A stretch of DNA of 64,000 bases from CAWELS01 sp964468205 (GTDB lineage Bacteria; Acidobacteriota; Terriglobia; Bryobacterales; Bryobacteraceae). Shown piece after piece: positions 16,723 to 24,370 of the stretch. The translations under genes and the position numbers were made by a program. Under the pieces are notes generated by a model. It had not been told where the DNA came from, did not search any database, and worked only from the letters and a program-made list of their open reading frames with translations. Each line of letters starts with the position of its first letter. Position 1 is the stretch's first letter. The stretch covers positions 62,001 to 126,000 of the forward strand of contig CAYXVG010000013.1 in the NCBI GenBank assembly GCA_964468205.1, read 5' to 3'.

Positions 16723-17805
16723 ATGGCAATCCGAAGCAAATTTCTGGCGGCGCCCCTGGCCGTCCCCATCGCGCTGGCCCTTTTCTGCAACTGCGGCGCT
16801 CCCCCGCCTACCCAAACCGAAACCGCTTTCACGGGCGGGTGGACCGATGAAAACTATCCGTCCTACATCCGGCGCATCAGCTACTTCGGACAGCGGGCCG
16901 ACTGGTCCCATGACGGCAAGCGCATTCTCTTCCTCGAGAAGACCTATGGCGACGCCTACGAAATCGATCTCGACTCCGGCATCATCCGCCCGCTGACCCA
17001 TCACTACTACCACAACGGCTACACCCGGGCGCTCTACTTGAGCAACGGCGATATCCTGCTTTCCGGCTCCCGCACGTTCGATCCCGCGAACCACTCCGCG
17101 GCGCGCCACAAGACGGCCGAGCTCTGGGTCCTCGACAAGAATCTCGACAATCCGCCCGTGCCGCTCGGAACCTACTGCTCGGAAGGCCCGGCCGTTTCGC
17201 GCCGCCAACCGCGCATCGCCTGGGCCATTGACCACGAGAACTACCCCGAAGAGCTTCCCGAAAAAGCCTCGCAGATGTGGATGGCCGACATCGACTATTC
17301 GACCGGCACGCCGCAACTCGCCAACAAGAAGCTGCTGCTCGACAACCGCAACCTCGAATTCCACTGCAACTTCGAAACGCAGAACTTCGTACCGCCGGAC
17401 GACAACAAGCTCACCTTCTCCACCTACGGCTACCAGGGCACCGAAGTCGCCCTGCTCGATATCGCAACCGGCGAGGTGCGGAATTTGACGAATGCGCCGG
17501 AGCAGTATGACGAGCCCGAGGGCATCTTTCCCGACGGCCGCCATACGCTCGTCGAGTGCGACCGGCACACCGGCCCGGAGTTCAAAGGCTCCATGCACAT
17601 CGACCTGTACAAGCTCGCCCTTGACGGCAGCGGCTCCTATGAGCGCATCACCCGCTTCAACGAGTCCGGCGTTTACAAGGCGTCCAACCCGGTGGTCAGC
17701 GATGACGGCCGCTACATCGCCTTTCAGGTTCCGAGGTCGGACATGATCGCCGGCATCGGCCGCGGCATCTATATCTTCGACCTCGAGGAGGCGGGCTTGC
17801 GTTAG
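16723..17805 (+). CDS. probable lipoprotein with PD40/TolB-type beta-propeller repeats
   Basis: A 360-residue exported protein. The N-terminal hydrophobic stretch ends 'ALFCNCGAPPP', a loose lipobox, so it is probably a lipoprotein. The body repeats WD40-like beta-propeller (PD40) blades: 'RADWSHDGKRILFLEKTYG', 'LTHHYYHNGYTRALYLSNG', 'LTNAPEQYDEPEGIFPDG', 'SNPVVSDDGRYIAFQV'. The clear AGGAGG-like site GAGGAGG lies before the ATG. A TATAAT hexamer overlaps the pectinase stop (16689-16694), so it may have its own promoter as well as reading through from the pectinase. Role unknown; substrate or oligomer binding at the surface is plausible. Confidence 0.75.
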   Translation: MAIRSKFLAAPLAVPIALALFCNCGAPPPTQTETAFTGGWTDENYPSYIRRISYFGQRADWSHDGKRILFLEKTYGDAYEIDLDSGIIRPLTHHYYHNGYTRALYLSNGDILLSGSRTFDPANHSAARHKTAELWVLDKNLDNPPVPLGTYCSEGPAVSRRQPRIAWAIDHENYPEELPEKASQMWMADIDYSTGTPQLANKKLLLDNRNLEFHCNFETQNFVPPDDNKLTFSTYGYQGTEVALLDIATGEVRNLTNAPEQYDEPEGIFPDGRHTLVECDRHTGPEFKGSMHIDLYKLALDGSGSYERITRFNESGVYKASNPVVSDDGRYIAFQVPRSDMIAGIGRGIYIFDLEEAGLR

Positions 17806-17806
17806 A

Positions 17807-17824
17807 GGCGCGCGCAACCGCGCC
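17807..17824. terminator. small hairpin between convergent genes
   Basis: GGCGCG and CGCGCC form a 6-bp stem around CGCAAC, between the propeller lipoprotein stop and the enolase-superfamily stop. It fits a weak shared terminator, without a T run. Confidence 0.45.
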
Positions 17825-17829
17825 GCCCC

Positions 17830-19068
17830 TCAAGCGCCTTCCAGCCCGTGCTTCCGCAGGAAGGTCTTGTCCCACTCGATGCCCAGGCCCGGCTTCCGCG
17901 GCGCATGGACGTACCCCTCGCGGTCCACCGGATAGGGCGCGGCGAAGCCCGCCTGAAAGCCGTCCGGATTCCAGTAGCCGGGGTCGTACATATACTCCAG
18001 ATGCCCGCTGTTCGGAGCCGCGCACTGCATGTGCAGATTGGCCATCATGCCGACGCCGCTCTTGCCGTGGTGCGGGCCGAACAGTGCGCCGAACGCCTCG
18101 CCCAGGGCGGCGATTTTGCGCACCACCGAGACCGGGCCGCTCGTTACCGGGTCGGGCTGAATGTAGCTGTAGGCGCCCGCCGTCAGAATGTCGCGGAATT
18201 CGGCGAGGCCGCGGTTGCCCTCCCCGCCGGCGAGGTGCATCCGCCGGAGCGCCGCCCGCACCCGGCTTAGCTCCTGCAAAGCCCCGCGGTTTAGAGGCTC
18301 CTCGAGCCAGTAGACGCCCATGCGGTCGAGTTCCTTTGCCGTGGCGAGCGTCCGTTCGAAGTCCCACACCGGCGGCGGGCTGTCCGGACGCTTGCCGGCC
18401 TGGTTCGCGTCCACCATCACCTCCATCTTTCCACCCACCGCTTTCACTACCGCTTCCACGAGCCGGAGGTCGTCCTTCATCTCGAGGTGATGCATGCGCA
18501 GCTTGATGGCGCGAAACCCCTCCTCGAGGAAACGGAGCGCATCCTCGGCCCGCTCCTCCGGACCGCGGTCGAAATGGACCGTCGCGGCGTAAGCGCGCAC
18601 CTTGTCCGCGGCGGAACCCCACAGCCGGTAGAGAGGCGTCTCCAGCGCCTTGCCGATGATGTCCCACAGGCCCAGCTCGAGGAAGAACAGCCGCACGGGC
18701 GACTGCTGCTTCGCGAAAAATTCCGCGTTGTGGACGGCGATCTCGAACGGGTCCTTCCCGACGAAGTAAGCCTCGGCGCGTTGCTGGACCTCGGCGCCGA
18801 TCCCGTTTGGGAGCCGGTAGTCGCCGTCCATGGTCATGCCGGCAACCCCCTGGTCCGTCATGAACTGGACGAGCACGAAGTCCCGCGTGTCGCGTGGCGT
18901 CTTGCTCGCATCCCACGGCAGCACGAGGCCCTTGCCGGTGGACACGCCGCGGATTTCCACGGTTTTGACGCCGGTGATCTTCAATCTCTTCACCCCCTGA
19001 GGGCTGGCGGGAGCGGCCGCGGCGCCTCCCGCGAAACAGGAAAGTGCGGCGAAATCTCTGCGGGTCAT
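17830..19068 (-). CDS. Tat-exported enolase-superfamily (mandelate racemase/muconate lactonising type) enzyme
   Basis: About 412 residues from the ATG at 19068, chosen because it begins MTRRDFAALS, a twin-arginine leader; the frame opens 21 codons earlier. The C-terminal barrel shows superfamily features: 'AIKLRMHH' in the KxK position, metal ligands in 'VMVDANQAG', 'WLEEPLNRG' and 'AGGEGNRG', and 'GPHHGKSGVG' near the end. Members abstract an alpha proton from carboxylic acids and often dehydrate or racemise sugar acids. The substrate is unknown. Its place beside a pectinase and an acid-sugar kinase pair suggests a sugar acid. Export of such an enzyme is unusual but recurs in Acidobacteria and Planctomycetes. 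Confidence 0.82.
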   Translation of the reverse strand: MTRRDFAALSCFAGGAAAAPASPQGVKRLKITGVKTVEIRGVSTGKGLVLPWDASKTPRDTRDFVLVQFMTDQGVAGMTMDGDYRLPNGIGAEVQQRAEAYFVGKDPFEIAVHNAEFFAKQQSPVRLFFLELGLWDIIGKALETPLYRLWGSAADKVRAYAATVHFDRGPEERAEDALRFLEEGFRAIKLRMHHLEMKDDLRLVEAVVKAVGGKMEVMVDANQAGKRPDSPPPVWDFERTLATAKELDRMGVYWLEEPLNRGALQELSRVRAALRRMHLAGGEGNRGLAEFRDILTAGAYSYIQPDPVTSGPVSVVRKIAALGEAFGALFGPHHGKSGVGMMANLHMQCAAPNSGHLEYMYDPGYWNPDGFQAGFAAPYPVDREGYVHAPRKPGLGIEWDKTFLRKHGLEGA

Positions 19069-19152
19069 CGTAGGAGCTATTCTATAGCCTGCGCCGTGGG
19101 AACGCCTGCGGCGTCCAGGCCAATGGGACACAACACGCCGCTGTCGACCGAA

Positions 19153-20229
19153 TCAGGCCGTTGCACGGAGGAGACCTATCATCAGCACGAACGGCTTCGA
19201 CGGCGAAGCGATCTGATTCACGGTACCCGCCAGATACATCGACCGCGACGGGGAAGCGAACGCGAAGGAACCTGTTGACCCGGAGTGCCCGATGAACTCG
19301 GGGAGCGGGCGCGGCCAGAAGAATCGAGGGAGCCGGAAGTACATGAGTCCGTAGCCATAGCGGAGAGGGAAGAACATAGGGTTCCACCGCATCATCCGTT
19401 CTAAAAGCGCTGCGGCGAAGAGCTTGCCTTCAAAGAAAGCGCGCAAGAAGGCCACGCACTCGGATGCGGTGGAGACGAGGCCACCGTCGGACACGTTGGA
19501 AGCGAGATACCGCGGCACCCTGGCCGGCGAGTCCTTCCAGTAAATCGTCGCCGGCGCCTTGCCATCGCGAGGGCTGGCCGGGTCGAACAAATACGTATGC
19601 CGCAGGCCGAGTGGCGTGAAAATCCTCTCCTCGAAGTTGGCGGCCATCGATTTCCCGGTCACGGACTCAATAATGGCGCCAAGGAGACGATAGTTGGTGT
19701 TTGAGTAGTACGCTCTGCCGCGCGCGCCGGGAGGGAAGCGCGGAGAAAGGCCCCGCGTAATCGCAATGGCCTCGGCGGTGTCGACCGCACGGTCGCGTCC
19801 GGATTTGAGGTCATCGAGAACGCTCTTCCCGCCCCGCGGCTTGCCGGCTTCGTAGTCAGCGAGGCCCGAACTCTGGTTGACGAGTTCGCAGACCTTGATC
19901 CGATCGCTGTAGTCCGTGCCGCGATAGACGTGGATCGAGCGGGTGAGCGAGGCAGGCAGGTATTCCGAGACCGGCGAATCGAGATCAACGCGCCCTTCCT
20001 CGAATAAGCGCAGGGCGATTGCCGCAGTGTACATCTTGGTGACACTGGCGATGAAGTACGGCGTGTCCGGGGTCATGGAAACGCCTGTTCGAGGATCGGC
20101 AATGCCGGCCGCTCCCACGAAGTCGACGCTCCAGTCGTACGACTGCATGGCCGCCACCACGTTGCGGACGTTGCCTCTACCGATTTGTGCGTCGAGCGCA
20201 GCCTGCAACCGGTTCGCTACTCGGTCCAC
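19153..20229 (-). CDS. serine hydrolase, beta-lactamase/penicillin-binding-protein-like (class C type)
   Basis: A 358-residue protein with the three motifs of the serine beta-lactamase/esterase fold in order: SxxK as 'SVTK' near residue 62, YxN as 'YSNTNY' near residue 174, and HxG as 'GHSGSTGSF' near residue 319. No signal peptide is evident, so it is probably cytoplasmic or non-classically located. Family members include esterases, D-aminopeptidases and transacylases; antibiotic resistance is not implied. It is divergent from the acid-sugar kinase gene and tandem with the enolase-superfamily gene, about 85 bases apart, so it may hydrolyse an ester or lactone in the same pathway. Confidence 0.85.
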   Translation of the reverse strand: MDRVANRLQAALDAQIGRGNVRNVVAAMQSYDWSVDFVGAAGIADPRTGVSMTPDTPYFIASVTKMYTAAIALRLFEEGRVDLDSPVSEYLPASLTRSIHVYRGTDYSDRIKVCELVNQSSGLADYEAGKPRGGKSVLDDLKSGRDRAVDTAEAIAITRGLSPRFPPGARGRAYYSNTNYRLLGAIIESVTGKSMAANFEERIFTPLGLRHTYLFDPASPRDGKAPATIYWKDSPARVPRYLASNVSDGGLVSTASECVAFLRAFFEGKLFAAALLERMMRWNPMFFPLRYGYGLMYFRLPRFFWPRPLPEFIGHSGSTGSFAFASPSRSMYLAGTVNQIASPSKPFVLMIGLLRATA

Positions 20230-20390
20230 TCTAACCTCCGTATCAGGTCCCCCGGCGATCCTCTCCGCCCGCTATCTCCATCCACGCAGCCGGTCCTTAA
20301 CTAGGATAACCCTGGCCTTGCGGCCCGCGGCTCGCGGCCCACGAAATTGCGAAACGAACCGCGGAGATTTGCGCTATCCTCGTTCCGGGC

Positions 20391-21560
20391 ATGAACGTCC
20401 TGGCGATTGCCGATGATGCAACCGGCGCTCTGGAGGTTGGAGCGAAGCTTGCCGCAGGCGGCCTGCGTCCCCTGGTAACGATTCGCCCGGCCCTCCACCT
20501 GCCGGCGGAAGCCGTTGTGGTGGATACCGAGACCCGCCATTCCGCCCCGCCGGAAGCCAGGGCGCTACTCTGGGACATCGCCCGCGAAGCCCGCCGCCGC
20601 GGGGTTCCGCATGTTTACAAGAAGACAGACTCCACCCTGCGGGGAAATATCGGCGTTGAATTCGACGCCCTGCTCGAAGTCTTCCCCGGCCGGCCGCTGG
20701 TCTATGCGCCGGCCTATCCGGCGCTCGGGCGTACCGTCGAGAGAGGCCGCCTCAACGTTAACGGAATCCCGCTCGAGAGGAGCGCCTTTGCCGCGGATCT
20801 CCGGAATCCCGTGCGCGCCAGTTCCATCCCGGAACTTCTTGCCGGTGCCTGCAGGGCGCCCGTTCTGCTGGCGCCGGAGGCATCCACGCTTGCCGGCCTG
20901 CTTGACGGAGATGCAGCGGGGACGGTGATTGTTTGTGACGGATCGCGCGACGAAGACCTCGCCGCGGTTGCGTCCGTTCTGGCCGCCCGCCAGGAGCCCT
21001 ATCTACCCGCTGGTCCCTGCGGCCTCTTCGAACACTGGATCAAGAATCTGTTTCCGGATCGCTGCTGCGCCTCGACGCCGCGCTTCCCGGAAGACGTCCT
21101 CATTGTGAACGGAAGCGTCCACCCGGTATCGGTTGAGCAGATACTCGCTGCCGAACGCTCCGGGCTGCCGGTCTTCCGTCTTCCCTCGGCGCCGGTGAAT
21201 GATATTCACACGATCTCCGGTGTCCGCGCGGCGCTGATTTCGGAGCGCTGGGCCGCTTTGGCGGCGCCTCTGGAAAAACGTTCTGACCCGGGAAAGGTCG
21301 CCGCGGACCTGGCTTCCATCACACTCGCCGTGCTGGACCGGCAAGTGCCGGGTGCATTGTTCATCCTCGGCGGTGACACCACCTTCGCGCTGTTGAGGCG
21401 ACTGGGTATCGACACCCTCGAACCACGCGCCGAACTCTGGCCGGGAGTTCCCATTTCCAGCGCCAACTTTGCCGGTTGCGATCTGGCAATCATCACCAAA
21501 GCCGGCGGCTTCGGAGATGCGGACCTTCTCTCGTGTGTCCGACAATGGCAACAACCATGA
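20391..21560 (+). CDS. four-carbon acid-sugar kinase family protein (DUF1537, OtnK/DtnK type)
   Basis: A 389-residue protein starting 'MNVLAIADDATGALEVGAKLA', the DD(x)TG start typical of the family, with 'KTDSTLRGNIG' (K-x-DSTLRG) as second signature and a C-terminal nucleotide-binding region containing 'LFILGGDTTFALLRRLGI' and 'IITKAGGFG'. The family phosphorylates threonate or erythronate at C4. The stop overlaps the start of the next gene as ATGA, and the pairing of this kinase with a PdxA2-type dehydrogenase is the established layout for C4 acid-sugar catabolism. The exact isomer used cannot be read. A TATCCT box lies about 20 bases before the start. Confidence 0.88.
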   Translation: MNVLAIADDATGALEVGAKLAAGGLRPLVTIRPALHLPAEAVVVDTETRHSAPPEARALLWDIAREARRRGVPHVYKKTDSTLRGNIGVEFDALLEVFPGRPLVYAPAYPALGRTVERGRLNVNGIPLERSAFAADLRNPVRASSIPELLAGACRAPVLLAPEASTLAGLLDGDAAGTVIVCDGSRDEDLAAVASVLAARQEPYLPAGPCGLFEHWIKNLFPDRCCASTPRFPEDVLIVNGSVHPVSVEQILAAERSGLPVFRLPSAPVNDIHTISGVRAALISERWAALAAPLEKRSDPGKVAADLASITLAVLDRQVPGALFILGGDTTFALLRRLGIDTLEPRAELWPGVPISSANFAGCDLAIITKAGGFGDADLLSCVRQWQQP

Positions 21561-22534
21561 TCTTCGGCGTCACAATCGGCGATGCGAGCGGCGTGGGCCC
21601 GGAAATTCTCTTGAAGGCTTTTCGGGACGGCAGTCTCACGGTCCCGGTGGCGGTTTTCGGCGACCTGGCCGTCCTCGAATTCTATAACCGCCTCCTCGGC
21701 TACCGGGTCCCCTTACGGCGGTCCGCCGGTCCGGCAGACTATCAGGACGGTTTTCTTAACGTAATGGATAGCGGGCTTCTCCAGGCAGGCAGCGTAACGC
21801 CGGGCCGGATCAATCGAGAGTCCGGCGCCGCAGCGCGCGAGTATGTGGTTGCCGCGGCGCGGGCCGCCCTGCGGGGAGAGATCGCCGCGATGATCACCCT
21901 TCCGATGAACAAGGAGGCGACCCAACTCTCCGACCCGTCCTTCGTCGGCCACACGGAACTGATCGCCGGCGTGTGCGGGGTCCGCGATGTGACCATCATG
22001 CTGGCCTCCAAGCAACTCATCGTCACGCATGTCAGCACTCACGTCCCCCTTCGCACGGCCATTGAGCGGGTTAAAAAGGACCGGGTTCTGAAGATCATTC
22101 AGGTCACCTGCGAAGCGGTGGGCCGGCTCAAGCAGGGCCCGCGCATCGCTGTCGCCGGTCTCAACCCCCATGCTGGAGAAAGCGGTCTCTTCGGGCGCGA
22201 GGAAATCGACGAGATCCGGCCGGCCGTCGAGTCGGCGCAGAGCCAGGGACTGCCGGTGGAAGGGCCGTTTCCCCCGGATACAATCTTCTATCTGGCCGTT
22301 CGTCACCAGCGCTACGACGCCGTGATCTGCATGTACCACGACCAGGGGCACATCCCGCTGAAGTTGCTCGACTTTGAGGGCGGCGTCAACGTCGCGCTCG
22401 GTTTGCCGATCATTCGCACTTCCGTCGATCACGGTACCGCCTTCGACATCGCCGCGCAAGGCGTCGCGTCTCCGGCGAGCCTCATCGCAGCCCTCGACTT
22501 CGCCGTCATGCTGGCCGGCCGGCAGTTCCAGTGA
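21557..22534 (+). CDS. PdxA-family 4-phospho-erythronate/threonate (or 4-phosphohydroxythreonine) dehydrogenase
   Basis: About 325 residues from the ATG at 21557, which overlaps the kinase stop (ATGA); an upstream in-frame ATG at 21545 adds four residues. Typical PdxA features are 'MIFGVTIGDASGVGPEI', 'GHTELIAGVCG', 'GLNPHAGESGLFGREE' and 'CMYHDQGHIPLKLL', including the histidines that bind the divalent metal. In this context the PdxA2 role is more likely than vitamin B6 synthesis: oxidative decarboxylation of the 4-phosphorylated acid sugar to dihydroxyacetone phosphate. The first-step dehydrogenase, epimerase or aldolase that can accompany the pair is not in the operon. Confidence 0.88.
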   Translation: MIFGVTIGDASGVGPEILLKAFRDGSLTVPVAVFGDLAVLEFYNRLLGYRVPLRRSAGPADYQDGFLNVMDSGLLQAGSVTPGRINRESGAAAREYVVAAARAALRGEIAAMITLPMNKEATQLSDPSFVGHTELIAGVCGVRDVTIMLASKQLIVTHVSTHVPLRTAIERVKKDRVLKIIQVTCEAVGRLKQGPRIAVAGLNPHAGESGLFGREEIDEIRPAVESAQSQGLPVEGPFPPDTIFYLAVRHQRYDAVICMYHDQGHIPLKLLDFEGGVNVALGLPIIRTSVDHGTAFDIAAQGVASPASLIAALDFAVMLAGRQFQ

Positions 22535-22651
22535 CCGGGGCGGCAATCTGGCTGACGCTATTCCCTAGCTCTCGACTGCGAACCGAGCCTTCGTAACGCA
22601 CTTTTGGCGATAGGGAGGTAGAATCATCGTCTTCAAACTGTATAAACTCTC

Positions 22652-22680
22652 TTGACAAATAGGTCTTTACCCCGTTAGAT
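22652..22680 (+). promoter_or_regulatory. sigma70-type promoter for the carbonic anhydrase gene
   Basis: TTGACA at 22652-22657 and TTAGAT at 22675-22680 with a 17-base spacer. Transcription would start near 22687, giving a leader of about 105 bases before the ATG at 22792. The leader has complementary segments (AACCCG near 22700 and CGGGTT near 22750) but I do not recognise a riboswitch. Confidence 0.7.
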
Positions 22681-22791
22681 GGAAGTAGAGGGGCCGTCCA
22701 GGAACCCGGCGGGGCACAACCAGCCACGAGAATAGCCGCGGGCGGCTCGGGTTGCAGCGAGAGATTGCGGCTATGCCGGAAGGAGGGAGAT

Positions 22792-23400
22792 ATGGCGTAC
22801 CACGAAGAGTTTGAGAAAACGAAGAGACAGCCGTGGGAAGACTGGGTCTTCCGGCGTCAGAAGGGGATTCCGAATAATAAGAAGCTGTTTGTGCTGGCTT
22901 GCATGGACGAGCGCCTGCCGGTCGAGGAAGCGCTGGGGCTTGAGCCGGGAGACGCTCATGTGTTTCGCAACGCGGGCGGCTTGGTCACCGATGACGCGAT
23001 CCGCAGCGCCGCGCTCACGATCCATTTCTTCCAAACCAGCGAGATTATCATCGTGAACCACACCGACTGCGGGATGCTTTCGGCTCCCGGAGAGGAGGTC
23101 ACCAAGGCGATTGAGCAGAAGCTGAAGCTCGATCTCACGAAGGTGGCCCTGGATCCGGGACTGTCCGATTTCAAGCTGCCGCGCAAGCAGGTGAGCCAGT
23201 GGTGGAAGATGCAGACAGACATCGATGAGACCGCCTTGGCGCAGGTGGAGGCGTTTCGGAATCATCCGCTGATTCCGCAGGACGTTCCGATCACGGCCTA
23301 TGTGTACGAGGTGGAGAGCCGCCAACTGCGGCGGCCGCGCGAAATTTACGCGGACCGGGTGGCCAAGGCGGGATATCCGCGCGGGGGCAAGGCCGCCTGA
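22792..23400 (+). CDS. beta-class carbonic anhydrase
   Basis: About 202 residues from the ATG at 22792, preceded by a strong AAGGAGGGAG site; the open frame begins nine codons earlier. Zinc ligands of the beta class are visible: the cysteine and aspartate of 'ACMDERLPVEEAL' and the histidine and cysteine of 'VNHTDCGM'. It interconverts CO2 and bicarbonate in the cytoplasm. 'FRNAGGLVTDDAIRS' is the usual following segment. It has its own well-formed promoter. Immediately downstream, the VWA gene is convergent with only 25 bases between, and no clear hairpin. Confidence 0.93.
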   Translation: MAYHEEFEKTKRQPWEDWVFRRQKGIPNNKKLFVLACMDERLPVEEALGLEPGDAHVFRNAGGLVTDDAIRSAALTIHFFQTSEIIIVNHTDCGMLSAPGEEVTKAIEQKLKLDLTKVALDPGLSDFKLPRKQVSQWWKMQTDIDETALAQVEAFRNHPLIPQDVPITAYVYEVESRQLRRPREIYADRVAKAGYPRGGKAA

Positions 23401-23425
23401 ATGCTGATCCTGGCAGGGGCGGGCG

Positions 23426-24370
23426 CTACCGGCCGCGCCGCCAGCCTTCCCGCACGCGGACGTCGAAGTCCTGCCGCTGATCGTTCTCCACCGTGAAGGC
23501 TTCGACCTCGATTTCGTGGAAGTTGCCGTCGGCCGGGGCTCGCCGCTCGTATACCAAGCGGTATTGTGTCTCGATGTTTTGCATCGCCCCTTTCATGACG
23601 TCCCGGAAGGCCGAGTCGAATCGCGGGAACCAGGCCTGCCCGCCGCTCTTGTCGGCCAGCATCTGCAGGAAGGCGCGGGCCTGCATCAGATCCATGCGGG
23701 CCGTATCGCCGAGATAGGGATGGTACTGCCCGCGCAGCACCGAGCCGGCGCCGATCGAGTAGACAACGACGTTCGCGGCTTCGACCCTCTCCTGGACATC
23801 GTCCAGGGTTCTCCCGCTGAACGTATCGAATCCGGAGCCGATAAAGATGAGGATGCGGCGTCCGCTCATTCTTCCCATCCGGTCCAGCATTGTGTAGAGG
23901 GCGTCGTAGGTATTGATCTCGCGCCATTGGGGCGGCGTCATTCCGGAGAACCCGTTGGCGATCTCTCCCCGCCGCTTGGTGAAGTCCACCTCGAGGGTGA
24001 AGTCTTGCGCGAAGCTCGCCAGGGCGTACCAATGCCCTTCGGGTGCGAAGTCCGTGAATCCGGACATGGCCCCAACCACGTCGCGAAGGTAGATCCACGA
24101 GCTTTCGCTGTACTCGACGAGAATACCGATGCTGGCGGGCTTCTCCGGCTCCTTCAGGGTGAACGGCACGTTCTCGCCGTCAATGCGAAGACGAAAGTTT
24201 CCCTCTTTCAGCCCTTGGATGAGCTTGTTGCCTTGCTCTACGTTCAAGTAAAGCGAGGCTTTGTTCTCCTCGGCGCCACGCGCCGGTCCCGGTTGCAACG
24301 CTGCCAGGCCAACGAGCGCTGTTGCGAGCACCATCCGGGATTTGTTTACGACACTGGTGGTAATGAACAT
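23426..24370 (-). CDS. exported VWFA-related protein, acidobacterial type
   Basis: About 314 residues from the ATG at 24370, which overlaps the M48 protease stop by 25 bases; a hydrophobic leader ends near 'ARGAEE'. The middle is a von Willebrand factor A-like fold: 'ASIGILVEYSESSWIYL' at the MIDAS-strand position, 'RRILIFIGSGFDTFSGRT', and 'VVVYSIGAGS'. The classic DxSxS metal site is replaced by 'EYSES', so metal binding may be changed. I recognise the lineage-specific acidobacterial VWFA-related family. Such proteins probably mediate protein contacts in the envelope. Operonic with the M48 protease. Confidence 0.8.
   Translation of the reverse strand: MFITTSVVNKSRMVLATALVGLAALQPGPARGAEENKASLYLNVEQGNKLIQGLKEGNFRLRIDGENVPFTLKEPEKPASIGILVEYSESSWIYLRDVVGAMSGFTDFAPEGHWYALASFAQDFTLEVDFTKRRGEIANGFSGMTPPQWREINTYDALYTMLDRMGRMSGRRILIFIGSGFDTFSGRTLDDVQERVEAANVVVYSIGAGSVLRGQYHPYLGDTARMDLMQARAFLQMLADKSGGQAWFPRFDSAFRDVMKGAMQNIETQYRLVYERRAPADGNFHEIEVEAFTVENDQRQDFDVRVREGWRRGR

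Noticed and set aside
19153..20229. An antibiotic-resistance beta-lactamase
   Set aside because: The fold motifs fit serine esterases and related hydrolases as well; there is no signal peptide and the context is sugar-acid metabolism.
21557..22534. PdxA of vitamin B6 synthesis
   Set aside because: The ATGA overlap with an acid-sugar kinase makes the PdxA2 catabolic role more likely, though PdxA activity is not ruled out.
22687..22791. A known riboswitch in the carbonic anhydrase leader
   Set aside because: I compared it by eye with SAH, SAM-I, fluoride and similar motifs and found none of their conserved cores.
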